Positions 1-6,916 of a DNA stretch of 64,000 bases are shown in pieces (position 1 is the first letter of the stretch; the number at the start of each line of letters is the position of its first letter). The notes below the pieces were generated by a model, which was not told where the DNA came from, did not search any database, and saw only the letters and a list, made by a program, of their open reading frames with translations. The position numbers were made by a program, and so were the translations under genes. This stretch comes from Clostridia bacterium. GTDB taxonomy: Bacteria > Bacillota > Clostridia > Oscillospirales > Acutalibacteraceae. The stretch lies in the NCBI GenBank assembly GCA_017937865.1, contig JAGBCU010000004.1:1-64000 (forward strand), read 5' to 3'.

Positions 1-173
1 GCAAATATTCAGTTGTATTAGAATTCTCGTTAGAACTCAAGGTGATGCGATGACAGGTAGATGCCCGAAACCGCACGGTTAAAGGCTTTTTGGAAGATTG
101 ACTTCCGTTTGACGAAGAAGATTTCGAGTGCGGACCCTTCAGCCTCTTGGGTACATCTCCGTATTAAATTTGC
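1..173 (-). ncRNA. Structured RNA starting with a tRNA-Ser(CGA)-like 5' half; incomplete, identity open
   Basis: Read on the minus strand, bases 160 down to about 122 match a tRNA-Ser gene from base 1 through the anticodon loop: acceptor strand GGAGATG, linker TA, a D arm with CCC/GGG around AAGAGGCTGAA, anticodon-stem strand CCGCA and loop CTCGAAA (anticodon CGA). The expected partner TGCGG does not follow, and no T arm (TTCRA loop) is seen up to base 1. About 47 bases on lies GTGCGG, which pairs with CCGCAC, then GGG and CATCTACC, which could pair with CCC and GGAGATG through one bulge. A hairpin GAGTTCT-AACG-AGAATTC follows, and the first and last six bases (GCAAAT/ATTTGC) also pair. It may be a tRNA gene broken by an insertion or intron running off the window, a tRNA-mimic RNA, or a 6S-like rod. 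The -10/-35 upstream (180-208) supports transcription on this strand. Confidence 0.45.
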
Positions 174-179
174 TTTGTT

Positions 180-208
180 ATTTTATCAAAACACATTAAC
201 TATGTCAA
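180..208 (-). promoter_or_regulatory. Sigma-A type promoter for the minus-strand RNA at the left edge
   Basis: On the minus strand TTGACA (208-203) and TAAAAT (185-180) are separated by 17 bases. The predicted start near 173 lies about 13 bases before the tRNA-Ser-like 5' end, a normal leader length for a tRNA gene. Confidence 0.6.
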
Positions 209-305
209 GGCGTTTTCGTTTTGTTTTGATATTTTAAAGTTTATTAAGATTCTCTTAAAATTTTTTCATTTATATTACAATATAATTACAGTGTGTACAG
301 TTAAG

Positions 306-335
306 TTGACATTGATTGATATTATATGGTAAAAT
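306..335 (+). promoter_or_regulatory. Sigma-A type promoter for the HD-GYP gene
   Basis: TTGACA at 306-311 and TAAAAT at 330-335 with an 18-base spacer. The predicted start near 342 gives a leader of about 30 bases before the TTG at 372. The stretch 209-305 is AT-rich and holds no gene that I can see. Confidence 0.55.
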
Positions 336-371
336 TACAATGTTTTATTACGCGGTTTTGAGGTGAGGGTA

Positions 372-3300
372 TTGAAAAGCAGTAGTGTTATTTTATTTAC
401 AAATAACAAAGATAAAAACGGTGAGCTTATTAAGATGCTTTCTGTTCATTCAAATTTAAGTATTTGCTCATTTTCATCTGAATCATGGGCGGATATCGAT
501 TTTTATTCTAACAAAAACGTTGCTTTCATTCTTGACGAAATACCGCGCGAAAAAGATGCGATATGGATTATCTCAAAGCTTTCAGAGGATGGCTTGTTTT
601 CTGAAATTCCCGTTCTTTTCACAAGCTTTGATGCTATGTATACTTTTGAAACCTTAGGTTTTACTTCATTTGCTTTTGATATTCTTCCTACTCCGTTTAA
701 TTACGAAACTGCCTTAAGGCGTTTAGAGAATATTTCCGAAATACGTCAGTTAAAATTGCAGATTTTTAACCTTACCCAGATTCATACTAAACGTATTCTC
801 AATCAAGCTAATAAGCTTAAAGAACAAAGCGTTAAAATGCAGGCAATGAACTATGACCTTGTTGAACTTCTTGTTGCTGCTATTGAAAGTCGCGATATGG
901 GCTCAGGTCAACATATCAAGCGTATCCGCTATTTTACAAAAGCCTTAACTAATGCCGTTATGGAAATGTGTCCTGAATACGGCATTACACAAGAGCAAGC
1001 TGATTTTATATATTATGCATCGTCTGTTCACGATGTGGGTAAAATTGCAATTCCTGATGCTATTATGCTTAAGCCCGGAAGGTTAACCCCTGATGAGTTT
1101 GAGGTAATGAAGACTCATACAACAAAGGGTGCTGAGCTTCTTGGTATGTTAGATGGCATCAGCGAATCAAATATGTACTTTAAATATTGTCAGGATATTT
1201 GTCTTTATCACCATGAAAGGTGGGACGGAAAAGGCTATCCTTGCGGCTTTAAGGGTGATGAAACTCCAATATCTGCTCAGATTGTTTCTGTTGCTGATTG
1301 TTATGATGCCCTTACAAGCCACCGTTCATATAAGAAAGCATTATCACACGATGATGCGGTTGATTTGATTTTCAACGGTGCTTGTGGCTCGTTTTCGCCT
1401 AAGCTTCTCGAGTGCTTTTCATCAGTTTTACCTGAGTTTGCAAAAATTGAAAACGAATTAAAGAGTAAAGAAACTGATTTAGAAGAGCTTTTTAAGCAAC
1501 AAGAATCATTTATACAAACAAAAGATAATTCATCTGCTACCGAAACAAAGCATAGTAGAATCGACGAATGTGAAAGAAGCATTATCGACGCTTATGATAT
1601 TGTTTTTGAGGCTGATATCGTTGATGATTACTTTGTAGTAAAAAGCGGTGTTTGGGATAGAATTTTTTCTTATACACCGAAAAACTTTTCTGAATTTGTT
1701 TCTCAGTGTTACAAAATGTGTCACCCATCTGATGCTGCACGTTTCGCTTCGAAGGTTAATGTTGAAGCGTTTTCACAGCTTGCCCTTTTGGGAAGAAATA
1801 AAACCCGTGTTGAATTCAGGATTGTAAGAGATAACGTTGAGTATCTGGCTGTTGGTTTTATTATCTTTGTGGTTGATGAAAATAAGAAGATTTTAAAGCT
1901 TGACGGTGCTTTTAATATTTATAACGATGACGAGGTTTTAAACGATATTAAAAGAGGGTTTGGGGTTACCGATGGATTGACCGGTTTGCTCGTTCCTAAG
2001 CAATTTGAAAAAGATGTTGATAGCTATATTGCTTCTGACCCTAATTCTAATAATATTATGATTCATATCGATATTGACGATATGAGTATTTGTAACAGCT
2101 TATTTGGTTATGAATATGGTAATGCTTTGATTAAGGAATTTGCTTCAAAGCTTCGTAATATTGATAAAGATAAAATTATTTGTAAGGCCGCTTCTGATAA
2201 GTTTATGGTATTTGTGAAAAATATCAAATCTCATGCGGAAATGGTTTTACTTATTGAAAACATACATTCAATGTTGAAAAAGCCTTATCACACATCAAGT
2301 GAAAGTGGTTTCTTTACCGCTACGTTAGGTGTTGCGAGATACCCAAATGACGGTAAGAGCTTTAAAAACCTTTCTATTGCAGCTGAGTATGCAAGTAAAG
2401 CGGCTAAGGTTAACGGCAAGGGTGAATATGCTTTCTACAACAACGGAATGAATCACCTGGCAACTTACTCAACGGAATATAAGGATTCTGAGTCTCAAAA
2501 CAGTTATGAGCCTAAATTTGCACCTATTGTCAGTGCATATACCGGCGAGCTTGTTTGTTACGACTATATTCCTTTCTCTATGTTTGACGACGACGTTGCT
2601 GTTACAACAGAGGTTTATTATGAACTTAATAAATCTACTGCAACCAGAAAAAATCTCAGTATTTTGTCTATTAAAACTCTTATACATATGCTTGTTAATT
2701 TAAAAAAGAGTGGCAAGCTTGTGCCACCCGTTGCAGTGTATACGATGCTTTTACCTGATGATTTACCAAGCGTGATCCAAGAGCTTGAGAGCATTTGTGA
2801 AGAAAATGATTACTCAGGTTTAGATGTTTGTATTATTCTGCCCCAGGATTTTCTTGAAGATATTTCTGTAAGAAAATTAAAGACGTTCTCTGATTTTGTA
2901 AAAAAAATAGGTTTTTCTCTCGGATTATATCTTATTGGTACCAGATATATTCACAATAATTGTTATATTGAGGATATATTTGATAGATATGTAGTAACTT
3001 CTGAGTATATTGAAAACACAATTTCAAAAGGTGCAAATGATCAAAACCTCAGATACGCCGCTTCAACGCTCAATAATCTTGACCACTATGTTTCAAACAT
3101 AACTATACCTACTAAAGTGTCGGATTTCCAAATTGATATGATGAAAAGTGCAGGTTCTAATGACTTTTCCTGTGCTGAAAAACCTGTGTTTGGCGTTAAC
3201 TCTCTTCTTGTTGATTTTGCGTTGCGTACGCGTAAAGCAAAAGTGCCAAAGAAAGCACCGCAAACAGGTGCCTTTGAGTTAGACCCTAAGCAATTATATA

Positions 3301-3647
3301 TTGATATGAGTAAATCGAATTGCGCTTTTGTAACCTACGATTTACAAAGAGACCGTGTTTATTTCTCTCAAAACGCAAACGCTGTTTTTGGCTTCGATAT
3401 TTCCTCAACAATCAACCGTGGTGAAACTTATACAATCAACAGATTTATTCACCCTGATGACAAAGATTTGGTATATAACAATATTTCCAAAGCAAGCGTT
3501 TCCCTAACTGTTTCTGATTTTAAAGCCAGATTTTTAGGTAGTCCTGATGGAAGTGTATATAACGAGTTTCTTGTTACCGTCGTTTCTATTACAGACGAAA
3601 ACGGTACACCTATAAGGTTACAGATGTCAATGTTTAGGATATCATAA
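372..3647 (+). CDS. Multidomain HD-GYP signalling protein (probable c-di-GMP phosphodiesterase) with degenerate GGDEF/EAL-like regions and C-terminal PAS
   Basis: Likely hydrolyses cyclic di-GMP through its HD-GYP domain. Numbered from the alternative GTG at 363, residues 1-125 resemble a degenerate response-regulator receiver, followed by a helical linker. The HD-GYP domain spans about 165-360 and keeps HD (223-224), the HHExxDGxGYP element (283-293) and the ADxYDAL segment. A PAS-like region follows. Residues about 530-690 look like GGDEF, but the signature loop reads AASDKFM, so synthase activity is unlikely. Residues about 700-960 resemble an EAL fold without an EAL triplet. The C-terminal 110 residues look like a PAS-3 fold. 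I prefer the TTG at 372 because GAGGTGAG lies 5-6 bases before it, whereas nothing good precedes GTG 363. The gene converges on sigK and overlaps its end by 3-6 bases. The HD-GYP call is firm; the flanking folds are inferred by pattern. Confidence 0.85.
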   Translation: MKSSSVILFTNNKDKNGELIKMLSVHSNLSICSFSSESWADIDFYSNKNVAFILDEIPREKDAIWIISKLSEDGLFSEIPVLFTSFDAMYTFETLGFTSFAFDILPTPFNYETALRRLENISEIRQLKLQIFNLTQIHTKRILNQANKLKEQSVKMQAMNYDLVELLVAAIESRDMGSGQHIKRIRYFTKALTNAVMEMCPEYGITQEQADFIYYASSVHDVGKIAIPDAIMLKPGRLTPDEFEVMKTHTTKGAELLGMLDGISESNMYFKYCQDICLYHHERWDGKGYPCGFKGDETPISAQIVSVADCYDALTSHRSYKKALSHDDAVDLIFNGACGSFSPKLLECFSSVLPEFAKIENELKSKETDLEELFKQQESFIQTKDNSSATETKHSRIDECERSIIDAYDIVFEADIVDDYFVVKSGVWDRIFSYTPKNFSEFVSQCYKMCHPSDAARFASKVNVEAFSQLALLGRNKTRVEFRIVRDNVEYLAVGFIIFVVDENKKILKLDGAFNIYNDDEVLNDIKRGFGVTDGLTGLLVPKQFEKDVDSYIASDPNSNNIMIHIDIDDMSICNSLFGYEYGNALIKEFASKLRNIDKDKIICKAASDKFMVFVKNIKSHAEMVLLIENIHSMLKKPYHTSSESGFFTATLGVARYPNDGKSFKNLSIAAEYASKAAKVNGKGEYAFYNNGMNHLATYSTEYKDSESQNSYEPKFAPIVSAYTGELVCYDYIPFSMFDDDVAVTTEVYYELNKSTATRKNLSILSIKTLIHMLVNLKKSGKLVPPVAVYTMLLPDDLPSVIQELESICEENDYSGLDVCIILPQDFLEDISVRKLKTFSDFVKKIGFSLGLYLIGTRYIHNNCYIEDIFDRYVVTSEYIENTISKGANDQNLRYAASTLNNLDHYVSNITIPTKVSDFQIDMMKSAGSNDFSCAEKPVFGVNSLLVDFALRTRKAKVPKKAPQTGAFELDPKQLYIDMSKSNCAFVTYDLQRDRVYFSQNANAVFGFDISSTINRGETYTINRFIHPDDKDLVYNNISKASVSLTVSDFKARFLGSPDGSVYNEFLVTVVSITDENGTPIRLQMSMFRIS

Positions 3648-4313
3648 CGACTTTTTTATCTCGCTTAGTATCTTTTTTTCAATTCGTGATACGTAAGATC
3701 TTGAGATATTTAGATTATCAGCGATTTCACGTTGGGTTAAGGGTTTTGTGCCGTTAAGTCCGTATCTTTTGACAATTATTTCTTTTTCTCTGGGATTTTT
3801 GATGTTGTTGATAATCTCGCTGAGTTTAATTAATTTGTTTTTTGTGTCTATATCATCAACGATTGTGTCGTCTATATAGATAATATCCATTAAGGTTAGA
3901 GGGTTTCCTTCACTGTCTGTGTCAATAGGCTCGCTGAATGATGTTTCCTGAGAAAGCTTTTTATTGTTTCTGAAATACATAAGTATTTCGTTTTCGATGC
4001 ATCTTGCGCAGTAGGTTGCAAGCTTTGTTCCTTTTTCTGATTTAAAGCTGTTGATGCCTTTTATTAAACCTATTGTACCGATTGATATTAAATCTTCTTG
4101 CTCATCGGTTGCGGTATAGTATTTTTTAGAAATATGCACAACTAACCTTAAATTATGTTCTATCAGCTTTTTGCGCGCAGCTTCATCGCCGTTTTCGGCT
4201 TTCAAAATTAGTTCTTGTTCTGCTTTTTTTGATAGCGGTTTCGGGAATGATTCTGCATCTGTAACGTGTAGCAAAAGGTAAAGCATATTACTTAATACGT
4301 AGAATATATTCAT
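3642..4313 (-). CDS. sigK: RNA polymerase sporulation sigma factor, pro-sigma-K
   Basis: Sigma-70 family factor for late mother-cell gene expression during sporulation. Seen: a hydrophobic N-terminus (about residues 1-20) fitting the pro-sequence that is cleaved by SpoIVFB in Bacillus; region 2 with LIEHNLRLVVHI and the DLISIGTIGLIKGI core; RCIENEILMYFR; and region 4 with TQREIADNLNISRSYVSRIEKK as the helix-turn-helix. These are close to textbook SigK. The 223-residue length suits an intact gene, not the skin-split form of Bacillus subtilis. ATG 4313 is preceded by AGGTG. It is divergent from the sugar transferase and convergent with the HD-GYP gene. Upstream is a possible sigma-E type promoter (4341-4374). 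Very sure of family; SigE, its close relative, lacks the IEKK-type end and short pro-region seen here. Confidence 0.93.
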   Translation of the reverse strand: MNIFYVLSNMLYLLLHVTDAESFPKPLSKKAEQELILKAENGDEAARKKLIEHNLRLVVHISKKYYTATDEQEDLISIGTIGLIKGINSFKSEKGTKLATYCARCIENEILMYFRNNKKLSQETSFSEPIDTDSEGNPLTLMDIIYIDDTIVDDIDTKNKLIKLSEIINNIKNPREKEIIVKRYGLNGTKPLTQREIADNLNISRSYVSRIEKKILSEIKKSL

Positions 4314-4340
4314 ATTAACACCTCGTTAAAATATATTCGT

Positions 4341-4374
4341 TAGTATATGCTTTTTTGCAAGTCCTGTTATATCG
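4341..4374 (-). promoter_or_regulatory. Possible sigma-E type promoter of sigK
   Basis: On the minus strand CGATATAAC (4374-4366) and CATATACTA (4349-4341), about 16 bases apart, resemble the sigma-E boxes (ATATT-like and CATACAnT). In Bacillus and clostridia sigK is expressed under sigma-E. The match is loose. Confidence 0.3.
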
Positions 4375-4401
4375 GCAAATTTTAAATATATGTGAGGTAT
4401 T

Positions 4402-5745
4402 ATGAAAAAGATTGAACAATACAGAACAACTATCAGAATTGTTTCTGTAACAATTTTTAACCTGATTGCAACTGCTATCTATTTCTTCGTTTGGGATACT
4501 GTTTACAATCCCGATTTTGAACATCCGTATTTAGGGCGAGGAAGATTTTTTATAGCTCTTGTATATTTCGCAATACTCTTTTTTATTACCGTCGTTTTAG
4601 GCTCTTACAGAATAGATGAGCTTAGGCGAGGGGAGGTCGTATTTTATCAGGTAATCGCCTTGGTTTTTGTTAATGCGATTGCGTATACTCAGATTTGTTT
4701 AGTTGAGACAGTTTTATCTAACGTTATTGGTATTCTTTTTATTTTCCTCTTACAATTGTTGGAATTGTTGATTTGGCTTAAATTATCATACACTGTCGTA
4801 ACAAAGCTAAATCCTGCAGAAAAATTATTGATTATTTACGGTAGCCATCTTGCAACTGAAATTGTTCAGAATATGAGTCGTATGGAAGAACGTTACGTTA
4901 TAGCTGAGTCAGCAAGTGTTGATGAGGGTTACGACATTTTGGTTGATAAGATTGATAAATATGATAGCGTAATTATTTGCGACGTACCTGCAAGGTTGCG
5001 TAATGATATTTTAAAATATTGCTATCAGCAAAATAAAACAATCTATACAGTACCGAAGATTTCTGATGTTATTATTCGCGGTGCTAAAGAGATAACATAT
5101 TTTGATACACCTATTATAAAGTCTTCCTCAATGGGTCTTACTGTTGAACAGAGAGTTGTTAAACGTATTTTTGACGTTGTTCTTTCTTTACTTGCTTTGA
5201 TTGTATTGTCTCCGGTGTTTTTGGTTGTGGCTTTAGCAATAAAGCTTTATGACAGAGGTCCTGTTTTTTACAAACAAAAGCGTTGCACCCGCGACCTTGA
5301 AATGTTTGACATTTTAAAATTCAGAAGTATGGTTGTAGATGCTGAGAAAAACGGTCCTCAGCCTGCAGTGGATAATGACTCTCGTATCACTCCTGTCGGT
5401 AGGGTTATCAGAGCATTAAGAATTGACGAATTACCTCAGATTATTAATATTCTCGTCGGTCAGATGTCAATTGTCGGTCCCCGTCCTGAGCGTATTGAGC
5501 ATGTTGAAAAGTATTCCAAGGATATCCCTGAGTTTGTATGTAGATACAAAGTAAAGGGTGGACTTACAGGTTATGCTCAGGTTTACGGTAAATATAATAC
5601 TAATGCATATAATAAGCTTAAAATGGATTTAATATATATTCAGAATTATTCGTTGGCATTAGACCTTAAGCTTATACTTATGACAGTAAGAATTCTCTTT
5701 AAAAAGGAAAGTACAGAAGGCTTTTCAAAAAAAGAAAGAAAGTGA
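4402..5745 (+). CDS. Polyprenyl-phosphate sugar-1-phosphate transferase (initiating enzyme for a surface polysaccharide)
   Basis: Membrane enzyme of the WbaP/PglC-type phosphoglycosyl transferase family, which moves a sugar-1-phosphate from a UDP-sugar to undecaprenyl phosphate. The N-terminal 130 residues hold about four membrane segments, followed by a Rossmann-like CoA-binding-type middle (about 135-240). The catalytic C-terminal third begins with another hydrophobic segment at RIFDVVLSLLALIVLSP, then GPVFYKQKR, the FKFRSM-like LKFRSMV, RALRIDELPQ with the catalytic Asp-Glu pair, and SIVGPRPE. Length 447 is typical for the five-TM class. ATG 4402 has GAGGT before it. The next gene, a cytidylyltransferase, starts five bases after the stop, so the two are probably co-transcribed. 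The sugar cannot be read from sequence. No glycosyltransferases follow, so the rest of the pathway lies elsewhere. Confidence 0.88.
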   Translation: MKKIEQYRTTIRIVSVTIFNLIATAIYFFVWDTVYNPDFEHPYLGRGRFFIALVYFAILFFITVVLGSYRIDELRRGEVVFYQVIALVFVNAIAYTQICLVETVLSNVIGILFIFLLQLLELLIWLKLSYTVVTKLNPAEKLLIIYGSHLATEIVQNMSRMEERYVIAESASVDEGYDILVDKIDKYDSVIICDVPARLRNDILKYCYQQNKTIYTVPKISDVIIRGAKEITYFDTPIIKSSSMGLTVEQRVVKRIFDVVLSLLALIVLSPVFLVVALAIKLYDRGPVFYKQKRCTRDLEMFDILKFRSMVVDAEKNGPQPAVDNDSRITPVGRVIRALRIDELPQIINILVGQMSIVGPRPERIEHVEKYSKDIPEFVCRYKVKGGLTGYAQVYGKYNTNAYNKLKMDLIYIQNYSLALDLKLILMTVRILFKKESTEGFSKKERK

Positions 5746-5750
5746 AATAG

Positions 5751-6461
5751 TTGAATTTATTTTATATGATTCTTGCCGGTGGAGTAGGTTCAAGAATGAA
5801 ATCTCCCGAGCTCCCTAAACAGTTTCTGAAGGTCGGAAATGAGCCGATTTTAGTCAAAACAGTCAGAAATTTTACTGATTTTGGTAGCTTTCGTGCAGGC
5901 GTTATTTGTTGTCCGGTTGATTGGATTGAGTACACAAAGGCAATGCTTCTTGAGTACGGCTTTTCTCAGGATGAGATTTATGTTATACCCGGTGGTAAAA
6001 ACAGAAACTCTTCCGTTCAAAACGGTTGTAAATTTTTAATTGATAAATACAACGTAACGGATGATGATATTGTATTAACTCACGATGCAGTAAGACCTTT
6101 TATTAATTCAACTATTATTAAAGATAATATTTCTGCTACTAAAGAGTTTGGTGCTGCAAATACCGTGATGCCTGTTTACGATTCGGTAATAAGAACTTCA
6201 ACCGGTGATTTTTTAACTGAACATTTACCGCGTAAAGAGCTATACAGAGTTCAGACCCCTCAGACGTTCCATTTAAAAGAGCTTGAAAATGTAATTAATT
6301 CTCTTTCTGATTCCGAGCTTGAAACATATACAGATGTTGCCTCAGTTTTTAGCGACAGGGGATTCAGAGTAAGGCTTGTTGAGGGTAGCGATAACAATAT
6401 AAAGCTAACTACGCCTTTTGATATGGCGGTTGCTCAAACTATTGTTTCTAATCTGCCCTGA
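5751..6461 (+). CDS. IspD/TarI-family cytidylyltransferase
   Basis: Transfers CMP from CTP onto a polyol phosphate: either methylerythritol phosphate (IspD, isoprenoid path) or ribitol/glycerol phosphate (TarI, teichoic-acid-type polymers). Seen: the nucleotide loop MILAGGVGSRM, LPKQFL, the GGKNRNSSVQNG segment, THDAVRPF, and YRVQTPQTF near residue 165. The first residues and the LPKQFL motif are closer to TarI-type proteins as I recall them, and the tight link to a sugar-lipid transferase fits cell-wall polymer synthesis. However, no TarJ-type reductase is beside it, and this could be the only IspD of the genome. Start TTG 5751 leaves five residues before the beta-strand, as is usual in the family. 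The stop abuts the convergent stop of the next gene. Confidence 0.85.
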   Translation: MNLFYMILAGGVGSRMKSPELPKQFLKVGNEPILVKTVRNFTDFGSFRAGVICCPVDWIEYTKAMLLEYGFSQDEIYVIPGGKNRNSSVQNGCKFLIDKYNVTDDDIVLTHDAVRPFINSTIIKDNISATKEFGAANTVMPVYDSVIRTSTGDFLTEHLPRKELYRVQTPQTFHLKELENVINSLSDSELETYTDVASVFSDRGFRVRLVEGSDNNIKLTTPFDMAVAQTIVSNLP

Positions 6462-6773
6462 TCATCCTGTGTATTCTTCAATTATTTTTTGTAACTCGTT
6501 CTCGTCAGCTATATTTATACCTTCTTTTATTCTTGTTGAATCAATTTTCGGCAAGCTTTCAGTGTAAATATCAAATATTTCCAGCGGCAACTCTTTACCG
6601 TATTTGAATATTGCAATTCTACCCTTATAATCCTTTACCGTATATTCATAATTTGCGTTTTCAGTTATTTCTTTTGTTGCTGCTGATGTCTGTTTTATTT
6701 TGAAAATATTGTATAATACAGAAATTGTGCAAAGAATAATTATAATTGTAATTAATATAACGTGCTTTTTCAT
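6462..6773 (-). CDS. Small membrane-anchored protein, BofC C-terminal-domain-like
   Basis: A 103-residue protein with one N-terminal hydrophobic segment (about 5-24) after MKKH, so anchored or secreted, and a short outer domain with the pattern YTVKDYKGRIAIFKYGKE, then FDIYTESLP and a C-terminal LQKIIEEYTG. This pattern occurs in small clostridial proteins that I associate with the BofC C-terminal domain (a regulator of the SpoIVB protease in Bacillus forespores); that link is by memory of the pattern only. ATG 6773 is preceded by AAAGGT. It lies between a cytidylyltransferase, whose stop it abuts, and a divergent class A PBP gene. Function unknown. Confidence 0.6.
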   Translation of the reverse strand: MKKHVILITIIIILCTISVLYNIFKIKQTSAATKEITENANYEYTVKDYKGRIAIFKYGKELPLEIFDIYTESLPKIDSTRIKEGINIADENELQKIIEEYTG

Positions 6774-6916
6774 AATTAAATTTACCTTTTATTTTTATTG
6801 TTGGTAAAATATAAATGTTTATTCAGAAAAATCAAAAAAAGACTAAACATTTTTATAAATATATGTTAAAATACTATATCATTGATTTCCAATGGTTGAA
6901 AAGGAGGTTTTCCTTT

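Noticed and set aside
1153-1724. Short open frames on both strands within the HD-GYP gene
   Set aside because: They lie in other frames of a well-supported gene, have no ribosome sites and no recognisable domains.
4315-4524. Minus-strand frame upstream of sigK
   Set aside because: Runs over the divergent promoter region and the start of the sugar transferase; no family features.
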